Below, one piece after another: positions 24,701 through 31,378 of a stretch of DNA of 64,000 nucleotides (its first letter is position 1; every line of letters begins with the position of its first letter). The notes under the pieces are model-generated. The model did no database searches, was not told the origin of the DNA, and saw only the letters and a list, made by a program, of their open reading frames with translations. The position numbers and the translations under genes are program-made. Origin of the DNA: an uncultured Bacilli bacterium (GTDB lineage: Bacteria; Bacillota_I; Bacilli_A; RF39; UBA660). The DNA is taken from positions 1 through 64,000 of the forward strand of contig CAKOWI010000005.1 of assembly GCA_934122275.1 (NCBI GenBank), read 5' to 3'.

Positions 24701-25208
24701 ATTCGTGTTTTTCATTTGTATCAAAAAATTCTTTTTCTTTTCTTCTTTTGATAAATGAAATTATATTTATAGGAAAGTTTTTAATTAGTTTATTATATTT
24801 AACTGTTGTGTCATTATAATAATTTTTGTAAGCATTTAATTCATTATCACTGTCCTTTATGGAAAGATAGATTTTTTTAAATTCTTCATTTTTATTTAAT
24901 TTTTTATATTTACTTTCTATTAAATAAAACTCATTAATATATGCTAAAAGTCTTTTATCAAATTGTGTCATGCTAATTGATCGTTCATTTAAATCTGCTA
25001 AACCTTCATAAACGTTTTTATCAGTTTTTATGACATCCTTGATTATTTTTTCAGAGTCCTTTATAAGTTCTCTTCTTTTAATTAAGAGACTACTTATTTT
25101 TTCTTCTATGTTTTTCATCTTGATATTTATTAAGGCAAAATTTTCTTTATAATTTTTAACGAAAGCATAAAGTAAACATAAAACAATTATTATAATTATT
25201 GCTATCAT
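24699..25208 (-). CDS. LemA family protein
   Basis: 169 residues: one N-terminal membrane helix (MIAIIIIIVLCLLYAFVKNY), then the helical LemA domain with the usual block order, including YIESKYKKL-like and YKNYYNDTTVKYNKLIKNFP with the final FIKRRKEKEFF close to the family ending. The usual RR-x-L-IPNLV block near residue 45 is altered to KRRELIKDSEKI. Function of LemA proteins is unclear. AGAGGT upstream of ATG 25208. Confidence 0.75.
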   Translation of the reverse strand: MIAIIIIIVLCLLYAFVKNYKENFALINIKMKNIEEKISSLLIKRRELIKDSEKIIKDVIKTDKNVYEGLADLNERSISMTQFDKRLLAYINEFYLIESKYKKLNKNEEFKKIYLSIKDSDNELNAYKNYYNDTTVKYNKLIKNFPINIISFIKRRKEKEFFDTNEKHE

Positions 25209-25264
25209 AACATACCTCTATTCTGTTATTAATTATAACAAAATTAGTATGCATTTACAATATT

Positions 25265-25672
25265 TTATTGATTAGGTAAATAAAATTCTGGACTATAATT
25301 TATTTTTTCATCAAAATCAACGTAGTTAAGATATATCATAAGCAGCAAATACCATCTTCCTGTTTTAGGGTCACTTACGATTATGTGATCACGTCCAGCG
25401 GCTTCTATAATTCCAGTGTATGTTTTATCTCTCCATTCTACCGAATCTGGATAGGAAAAATAGAATGTAGCTAGTTTTCCTCTATTTAGTCTTAATATGT
25501 TTTCTATATAGGACTGTTCTAGGTCTAACATGCCATTATTAGCTTGTACTTTGGATAAATTACTATTATTTGTACTATTTGGTATTGAAACAGCTCCTCC
25601 CATAGCAGTTATAGGATAACCAGTATCTCCCATATTAGGATATGTAGGATTTGTGTAATAATTTGTATTCAT
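25265..25672 (-). CDS. gerQ: spore coat protein GerQ
   Basis: 135 residues. The C-terminal 90 match GerQ closely: LDLEQSYIENILRLNRGK, then GIIEAAGRDHIIVSDPKTG and WYLLLMIYLNYVDFDE. The N-terminal 45 residues are a Pro/Gly/Asn/Tyr-rich coat-like tail. GerQ is a coat protein that is cross-linked by transglutaminase and is required for CwlJ to localise in Bacillus spores; a CwlJ homologue is at 17274. AAAAGGAG precedes ATG. A sigma-E-type promoter lies 29-56 bp upstream, matching its known mother-cell expression. Confidence 0.93.
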   Translation of the reverse strand: MNTNYYTNPTYPNMGDTGYPITAMGGAVSIPNSTNNSNLSKVQANNGMLDLEQSYIENILRLNRGKLATFYFSYPDSVEWRDKTYTGIIEAAGRDHIIVSDPKTGRWYLLLMIYLNYVDFDEKINYSPEFYLPNQ

Positions 25673-25700
25673 ATAAAATCTCCTTTTAATAATTTAGTAA

Positions 25701-25728
25701 AATATATGAATTAAAAATGTAAATATGA
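25701..25728 (-). promoter_or_regulatory. sigma-E-type promoter of gerQ
   Basis: On the minus strand, TCATATT (25722-25728), a 13-bp spacer and CATATATT (25701-25708) match the sigma-E consensus KMATATT-N13-15-CATACAHT with one mismatch. The -35 overlaps the extended -10 of pduL on the other strand. Confidence 0.65.
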
Positions 25729-25734
25729 TATAAT
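25726..25734 (+). promoter_or_regulatory. extended -10 promoter of pduL
   Basis: TGATATAAT, giving a short leader to the ATG at 25758. No -35 match is evident. Confidence 0.55.
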
Positions 25735-25757
25735 TGTAAAAGTTAGGAGATGATATA

Positions 25758-26321
25758 ATGAAAATTAATATAGGTGTATCTGCAAGACATGTACATGTAA
25801 CAGAAGAAGACGTGAAAATATTATTTGGAGAAGATTATAAATTAACTGAAAAAAGTCTATTATCACAAAAGGGACAATATGCATGCAACGAACAAGTTGT
25901 AATAAAAGGTCCTAAGAGTGAAATTGAAAGAGTTAGAATACTAGGACCAGAAAGAAATAAGACTCAAGTAGAAATATCTAAAACTGATTCATTTAAGTTA
26001 GGAATAAATCCTCCAGTTAGAAATTCTGGTGATTTAGATGGAGCAAGTAAAATAACTATAGTTGGTCCAAATGGAAGTATTACTAAGAATGCAGCGATAA
26101 TTGCAGCAAGACATGTTCATGCAAACTATGATGATGCAAAAAAATATGGTTTAAAAGAAGATGAATTTGTTTCTATTAAAATAAATGGAGAAAAAAGTGG
26201 AATACTAAGTAACGTATATGTTAGATTAAATGAGAATTTTACTTTTGAGGCTCATATAGATACAGATGATGCTAATGCATTTTTGATAAAAAATGGTGAT
26301 GAGGCTGAACTGATAGTATAA
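25758..26321 (+). CDS. pduL: phosphate propanoyltransferase / phosphotransacylase (PduL family)
   Basis: 187 residues, a stand-alone PduL. It interconverts acyl-CoA and acyl-phosphate, the step that with acetate kinase yields ATP. Two PduL half-domains are visible with zinc ligands in GVSARHVHV (His about 11-13) and IAARHVHANYDDAKKYG, plus the central ISKTDSFKLGINPPVRNSGD block. No encapsulation peptide or microcompartment genes are nearby, so it probably replaces Pta in acetate metabolism. AGGAGATG before the ATG; femAB-like gene 15 bp downstream. Confidence 0.93.
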   Translation: MKINIGVSARHVHVTEEDVKILFGEDYKLTEKSLLSQKGQYACNEQVVIKGPKSEIERVRILGPERNKTQVEISKTDSFKLGINPPVRNSGDLDGASKITIVGPNGSITKNAAIIAARHVHANYDDAKKYGLKEDEFVSIKINGEKSGILSNVYVRLNENFTFEAHIDTDDANAFLIKNGDEAELIV

Positions 26322-26336
26322 TAAAGGGATGATTAT

Positions 26337-27578
26337 ATGAAATATCAATTTAAAGTAGATGTTGATGAAAAGGAATATGATAAATTTGTAAGAAATTTTC
26401 CTTCTACTTCTTTTATGCAAACTCCAGCTTGGAGCAAAGTTAAAACTGCTTGGAGTCATAGTTATGTAGGATTATATGAAAATGATAAATTAATATGTGG
26501 TGCAATGATACTTAAAAGAAACTTATTTTTAGGTAAAAAATTATTTTATGTACCAAGAGGATTTGTCGTTAATTATAGTGATAAAAAAGTGTTAACAAAA
26601 TTCATAGATGAGATAAAACGTTATGCAAAAGAAAATGGTGCTATAGATATTAAAATTGACCCTTTTATATGTTTTAATGAAGATAATATTCAAAATATAA
26701 AGAAAAATAAAGGCGTAGAAATAAGAAAATCATATACCAATAATACTGAGGAAATAGTTAAAGAACTAAAAAAGTTAGGCTTTGTTCATGGTGGATATAA
26801 AAAAGAAGTAAATGCTTATATACAGCCAAGATATACCATGGTAATTTCACTTAAGGATAAGGATGGTAAATTTTATGAAAAAGAAGAACTAAGAAGAACT
26901 TTTCCAAAAAATACCAGAAATTATATAGGTACATATCATGAGGAAAGAGGTGTAACCTTTAGCTATTCTAAAAATAAAGATGATGTTAAAGACTTAATTA
27001 GTGTTCTTCATTGCACTGAAGAAAGACAACACATAGCCTTAAGAAGTGAAAAATATTTTAAGAAGTTAATGGTATGTTTTCCAGAAAATGCAGTTTTATT
27101 TTTTGCTAGGGTTAATATTGATAAGTATGTTGAATTTCTAAAAAAAGATATGAAGGAACATGAAAATAAAAAAGAATTTTGTGAAAAGCAAATAAAAGAA
27201 GCTCTTCAAATAAAAGAAAAATATGGTAATAATCCTTTAGCGGGCGCAACTATAGTTATGATGCCAACTTGTACATCTGGAATAAAGACAGCATCGTTTT
27301 TATACGCAGGAACTAATACCGAAATATTACCATCACTTAAAATAACTAACGGGCTTATGTTTTATAGATTGTGTTATTGCTTAGAAGAAAAATGTGATTA
27401 CTGTGATTTGGGTGGTGTAGATGGATCACTAGAAGATCACTTATCAACATTTAAGTCTAAATTTAATCCAAACGTACTTGAATTAGTTGGAGAATATGAT
27501 TTAATAATTAGTAAGTTCTGGTATAAACTATTTAACTTACTTATGAATATTCGTAAATTTATAAGGTCAAAGAGATAA
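26337..27578 (+). CDS. FemAB-family peptidyltransferase (peptidoglycan bridge or related)
   Basis: 413 residues of the FemABX/MurM family: two GNAT-like folds with FMQTPAWSKVKTAWSH at the start, LFYVPRGFVVNYSD, LRRTFPKNTRNYIG, a coiled-coil insert (about 235-300) and a final NGLMFYRLCYCLEEKCDYCDLGGVDG. The enzymes add amino acids from tRNA to lipid-linked muropeptide. Which residue is added cannot be told. Probably co-transcribed with pduL; closed by a perfect hairpin. Confidence 0.88.
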   Translation: MKYQFKVDVDEKEYDKFVRNFPSTSFMQTPAWSKVKTAWSHSYVGLYENDKLICGAMILKRNLFLGKKLFYVPRGFVVNYSDKKVLTKFIDEIKRYAKENGAIDIKIDPFICFNEDNIQNIKKNKGVEIRKSYTNNTEEIVKELKKLGFVHGGYKKEVNAYIQPRYTMVISLKDKDGKFYEKEELRRTFPKNTRNYIGTYHEERGVTFSYSKNKDDVKDLISVLHCTEERQHIALRSEKYFKKLMVCFPENAVLFFARVNIDKYVEFLKKDMKEHENKKEFCEKQIKEALQIKEKYGNNPLAGATIVMMPTCTSGIKTASFLYAGTNTEILPSLKITNGLMFYRLCYCLEEKCDYCDLGGVDGSLEDHLSTFKSKFNPNVLELVGEYDLIISKFWYKLFNLLMNIRKFIRSKR

Positions 27579-27587
27579 TGCATATAG

Positions 27588-27616
27588 GTTTCTAATCATT
27601 TGATTAGAAACTTTTT
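27588..27616 (+). terminator. rho-independent terminator
   Basis: Perfect 10-bp stem GTTTCTAATC/GATTAGAAAC with ATTT loop and five T. Confidence 0.88.
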
Positions 27617-27671
27617 ATTATGCACAAATTTACACAATTTTTGTGATTTTTTCCACAGGTGTCAAAAATCA

Positions 27672-27699
27672 TTGACCGGGGGGGGTATTATGATATTAT
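27672..27699 (+). promoter_or_regulatory. promoter with a G8 tract as spacer (candidate phase-variable)
   Basis: TTGACC (27672-27677), G8 (27678-27685), then TATTATGA and -10 TATTAT (27694-27699) with TG extension. Spacer is 16 bp. Gain or loss of one or two G would move it between 15 and 18 bp. Confidence 0.65.
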
Positions 27700-27730
27700 A
27701 AACATGTAAAATAAAGGAGGATTAAGTTGT

Positions 27731-28408
27731 ATGATATGTAATAGGTGTGGTACACAAGTGGGAGAAAATAATACATATTGCCCTAATTGTGGAAATGTAA
27801 TTGGAGGATTAAATATTAATAATTCATTTCAAGGAGCTAATGATGTAGTTCAAAGTAATAATACATTTCAGAGTAGTAATGGTATGGCTCAAAGTAGTAA
27901 TGTATTTCAAGGAACTAATGGCGTGGCTCAAAATAATAATTCGTTCCAAAATATTAATCAGTATGAAGAAAAAAGTAAATATGCGGGTTTTGGAGCGAGA
28001 GCAGGAGCATATTTGCTAGATTCTATGATAATGATTTTTTTGGGTTGCATTATATTTGTAATATTTTTTGTAATTAGAACTCTTGCAAATAATGAAACGA
28101 TAAAAAGTGTTATTTCAATATTTGTACTTTTTGTTCCATATTTTGTAATTTTATTTGGAATATTATTGTATAGAGGAATTAAGGATCCGGAAGGAAAAAC
28201 TTTAGGCAGAAAAGTAACAAAAACGATTGTTATAAATGAAAATGGAACTATGTTAAAAGTTTCTACATCTATCCTAAGACAGTTCTTATCTGGCATTATT
28301 AATGGGACATTGATTCTTTTTGTAGTTAACGTTATATTAATTCTATCAGATTCAAAGCATCAAACTTTAACAGATAAAATTATGAAAACAGTGGTAGTAT
28401 ATAAGTAA
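27731..28408 (+). CDS. zinc-ribbon RDD-family membrane protein
   Basis: 225 residues. N-terminal zinc ribbon (MICNRCGTQVGENN, YCPNCGN; four Cys), a Asn/Ser/Gln-rich linker of about 50 residues with three imperfect repeats (FQGANDVVQSNN, FQSSNGMAQSSN, FQGTNGVAQNNN), then an RDD domain with three or four membrane helices (YAGFGARAGAYLLDSMIM, GKTLGRKVTKTIVI, then the Arg-containing ILRQFLSG). RDD proteins may act in ion or small-solute exchange; the role is unproven. GGAGG 10 bases before the ATG. Confidence 0.82.
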   Translation: MICNRCGTQVGENNTYCPNCGNVIGGLNINNSFQGANDVVQSNNTFQSSNGMAQSSNVFQGTNGVAQNNNSFQNINQYEEKSKYAGFGARAGAYLLDSMIMIFLGCIIFVIFFVIRTLANNETIKSVISIFVLFVPYFVILFGILLYRGIKDPEGKTLGRKVTKTIVINENGTMLKVSTSILRQFLSGIINGTLILFVVNVILILSDSKHQTLTDKIMKTVVVYK

Positions 28409-28467
28409 ATATTTATACAAATATTAATGATAACCATAATGTGATTTATATATAACTTTATTTTTAG

Positions 28468-28514
28468 AAGATAGTATTGAGATATAAAGATATAGCTTGA
28501 TATTATCTTTTTTT
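28468..28514 (+). terminator. rho-independent terminator after the RDD gene
   Basis: AAGATAGTATTGAG pairs with CTTGATATTATCTT (14 bp, some G-T) followed by seven T. Its right arm also holds the dusB -35. Confidence 0.75.
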
Positions 28515-28524
28515 ATTATATAAT
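28497..28524 (+). promoter_or_regulatory. dusB promoter
   Basis: TTGATA (28497-28502), 16-bp spacer, TATAAT (28519-28524); the -35 lies within the preceding terminator stem. Confidence 0.6.
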
Positions 28525-28546
28525 AGTTCTAGTTTGGAGTGGTTAT

Positions 28547-29521
28547 ATGTTTAAAATAGGTGATGTTGAAATTAAAAATAGAGTTGTATTAGCACCAATG
28601 GCAGGTGTTTGTAATAGTGCATTTAGAAGAATTATAAAGGAAATGGGATGCGGGCTTTTATATGCTGAAATGGTAAGTGATAAAGCTTTAGTTTATGATA
28701 ATGAAAAAACTAAAGATATGTTATATATGACTGAAGAAGAAAGACCTATAGCACAACAAATATTTGGTAGTGATAAGGAAAGTTTTGTTAAAGCTGCTAA
28801 AATAATAGAGGAAAGTATGCATCCGGATATTATAGATATAAATATGGGATGTCCTGTTCCTAAAGTTGCTTTAAGAGCACAAGCAGGCTCTGCATTACTT
28901 AAAAATCCAGAAAAAATAAGAGAGATTGTAAAAGCCGTAAAAGATGCTGTAACAGTTCCAGTAACCGTTAAAATAAGAAGTGGTTGGGATAAAAATAGTA
29001 TAAATGCTAAGGAAGTAGCAAAGGTATGTGAAGAAGCTGGAGCATCTTTAATAGCGGTGCATGCTAGAACACGTAGCCAAGGGTATAGTGGTAATGCTGA
29101 TTGGAATATAATTAAAGAAGTAAAAGAAAGTGTTAATATTCCAGTAATAGGAAACGGAGATATATTGTCTGCCCAAGATGCAAAAAGAATGATTGAAGAA
29201 ACCGGATGTGATGCTGTTATGATAGGAAGAGCAACACTTGGAAATCCTTACATAATTAAACAAATAGTTACGTATTTAGAAACCGGTGTATTATTAGATG
29301 ATCAAAGCCCTAAAGAAAGGTTAGAAACATGCTTAAAGCATTTTAAATATTTATGTGAAATAAAGCCTGAAAAAGTAGCAACTTTGGAAATGAGAACACA
29401 TGCGGCGTGGTACTTAAAAGGATTGCCAAATTCTGCAAATATTAAAAATCAGTTATATAAGATAACAAAAAGTTCTGAATTTATTGATATTATTAAAGAT
29501 TATATGTCATCTTTAGTTTAA
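28547..29521 (+). CDS. dusB: tRNA-dihydrouridine synthase DusB
   Basis: 324 residues. FMN-dependent reduction of uridines in the tRNA D-loop. Motifs: LAPMAGVCNSAFRRI, DINMGCPVPKV with the usual catalytic Cys position replaced: family NxGCPxxKV has Cys in GCP (present), followed later by TVKIRSGW, AVHARTRSQGYSG with conserved His/Arg, GNGDI and MIGRATLGNPY. Length and block order fit the DusB subgroup. AGTGGTTAT upstream is a weak ribosome site. Confidence 0.95.
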   Translation: MFKIGDVEIKNRVVLAPMAGVCNSAFRRIIKEMGCGLLYAEMVSDKALVYDNEKTKDMLYMTEEERPIAQQIFGSDKESFVKAAKIIEESMHPDIIDINMGCPVPKVALRAQAGSALLKNPEKIREIVKAVKDAVTVPVTVKIRSGWDKNSINAKEVAKVCEEAGASLIAVHARTRSQGYSGNADWNIIKEVKESVNIPVIGNGDILSAQDAKRMIEETGCDAVMIGRATLGNPYIIKQIVTYLETGVLLDDQSPKERLETCLKHFKYLCEIKPEKVATLEMRTHAAWYLKGLPNSANIKNQLYKITKSSEFIDIIKDYMSSLV

Positions 29522-29525
29522 AATA

Positions 29526-29534
29526 TGTTATAAT
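29526..29534 (+). promoter_or_regulatory. extended -10 promoter before the YfcC-like gene
   Basis: TGTTATAAT, about 88 bp upstream of ATG 29622. The leader between them has AGGAGGAAA and no obvious riboswitch. Confidence 0.45.
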
Positions 29535-29621
29535 TTAAGTGTAGGTCATAGTTAGTCAAAGGTACGAAATGACATAATTTTGGCCATTAAAAGAATTAAT
29601 ATTTATTTAGGAGGAAATAGT

Positions 29622-31295
29622 ATGAAAAAGTATAATTTATTTAAAGTACTAGGAATAACTATTATAGCTATTTGGTTACTAACATTATTTATACCAGGTT
29701 CATATCTTGATTACAGTGGTAATATTGTAAAAGATACAATAAATGGTGTTGGAATATTTGGACTATTATCAAATACTAATATATCAATAACATACTTTAA
29801 TAGTATTGCAGTATTTTTAATAGCAGTAGCTATATTTTATTCTGTATTATCAAAGCTAGATGTTTATAATAACTTCGTTGATAAGACAGTACAAAAATTT
29901 GAGGGTAAAACAAGATTATTAGTTATAATTACAACAATAGTATTTGCATTACTTTCAGTATTTGTAAGCAATAACTTAATTCTTATTGCGTTTATACCAT
30001 TTATTTATAATGTTATGAAAAAGCTAGGTGTTGATAAAAAAGCCATTTTATCATCAGCAATAGTAGCTAGTTTCATTGGATCAATGGGTAGAATATATGA
30101 TAATGGATTATTTAGTACATTTAGTTTAGAAATTAATACATTATTATTAGTTAAAGTAATACTAGTTGTAATATCATTATTTATCTTAATTCTATTTATC
30201 GCACCAAAAGAGAAAAAGACAGTTAAGGAAAGTAAGAAAACTACTAAAGCTGAAACTAAAAAAGCTGATGCTAAGAAAGTAACTTCAAAGAAAGAAACAG
30301 TTAAAGTTTCATCAAATGAAAAGAAAGTTAAAAAAGGAGTTTATGCTATATTAACCATTTTATTTGGTACTATTGGTATTAATAAGTTCTATGCTGGTAA
30401 AATTAAGCAAGGTATTTTATGCATATTGTTCTCATGGACATTAATTCCAACTATTTTATCTATAGTAGAATTTATTACAATACTAACTATTAAGTCAGAT
30501 AAAAATGGTATGATAAAATTACCAAATGATAGAGTTAAAAAAGTTAAGTTTATAGCATGCTTAATATTATTTACTTTATTTGTAATTGGTGCAAATATAC
30601 CTTGGGAGTCAATAATAAAAGATGCATCTTTATTTACTGATTTTAATACATGGCTTTCTAAACTTGCTATTGGTAAATATTCAGTATTTTCTAATTTAAT
30701 TGGTACCCCAACAAGTGGAGCTACATCTGGAGTTATATCTGTATTTGGTTCTTGGTCAATAACAGATATATCAATATTGTTAGTAATATTAACTGTAGTA
30801 ATAGCATTGTTTGAAGATGTCAAATTTGATAAGTTAATAGCATATTCAACAGAAGGTATTAAAAAAGTATTACCAGTTGCAATAACTGCAATGTTTGTTA
30901 GTATAGTATTAGTACTTACTGTAACAACAGGCATTAACGTAACAATTTCTAATGCAATTTTAACTATTACAAAGGGATTTAATATTGCAACTACTACATT
31001 ATGTACTATGGTTGGTAGTATTACAACAGGAGATTATACTTACTTTGTATCTACTCTTGGAAACATATTTGTAACAGCTGTATCAAATAAAGATTATTAT
31101 GGTGTTGTAGCATTTATAATTCAATCTATTTTCTATTTAATGATGTTAGTAGTTCCAACATCTACAGGTCTTATAATTGGATTATATTATTTAGATATTC
31201 CATATGGAAAATGGATTAAATATATATGGAAGGCATTCTTATCAATATTTGTAGTATCAATTATAATAGCAATTGTTATATTTGCATTAGTATAA
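29622..31295 (+). CDS. YfcC-type anion/amino-acid carrier with an inserted TM2 domain
   Basis: 557 residues. N-terminal half (to about 205) and C-terminal half (from about 320) together resemble the YfcC/C4-dicarboxylate anaerobic carrier family: two halves with re-entrant polar stretches (AIVASFIGSMGRIYDNG; STGLIIGLYYLDIPYGKWIKY). Between them sit a basic Lys/Thr/Glu-rich linker (about 205-245) and a TM2-like domain (ILTILFGTIGINKFYAGKIK, about 250-300). AGGAGG precedes ATG 29622; the upstream ATT-like starts have none. Substrate unknown. Confidence 0.7.
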   Translation: MKKYNLFKVLGITIIAIWLLTLFIPGSYLDYSGNIVKDTINGVGIFGLLSNTNISITYFNSIAVFLIAVAIFYSVLSKLDVYNNFVDKTVQKFEGKTRLLVIITTIVFALLSVFVSNNLILIAFIPFIYNVMKKLGVDKKAILSSAIVASFIGSMGRIYDNGLFSTFSLEINTLLLVKVILVVISLFILILFIAPKEKKTVKESKKTTKAETKKADAKKVTSKKETVKVSSNEKKVKKGVYAILTILFGTIGINKFYAGKIKQGILCILFSWTLIPTILSIVEFITILTIKSDKNGMIKLPNDRVKKVKFIACLILFTLFVIGANIPWESIIKDASLFTDFNTWLSKLAIGKYSVFSNLIGTPTSGATSGVISVFGSWSITDISILLVILTVVIALFEDVKFDKLIAYSTEGIKKVLPVAITAMFVSIVLVLTVTTGINVTISNAILTITKGFNIATTTLCTMVGSITTGDYTYFVSTLGNIFVTAVSNKDYYGVVAFIIQSIFYLMMLVVPTSTGLIIGLYYLDIPYGKWIKYIWKAFLSIFVVSIIIAIVIFALV

Positions 31296-31317
31296 GGACT
31301 TAAATGTCCTTTTTTTG
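31295..31317 (+). terminator. weak rho-independent terminator
   Basis: AGGAC/GTCCT stem with TTAAAT loop and seven T. Confidence 0.6.
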
Positions 31318-31378
31318 ATGTATCAAATTTAAATATTAATACCATAACAAACATAGAATGTAAAGAAAGGAGATTTCT

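Noticed and set aside
25700..25760. Bacterial microcompartment locus around pduL
   Set aside because: No shell protein genes are nearby and PduL lacks an encapsulation extension; it is probably a metabolic phosphotransacylase.
29535..29621. Riboswitch upstream of the YfcC-like gene
   Set aside because: The leader is short and AT-rich, and I could not find paired conserved blocks.
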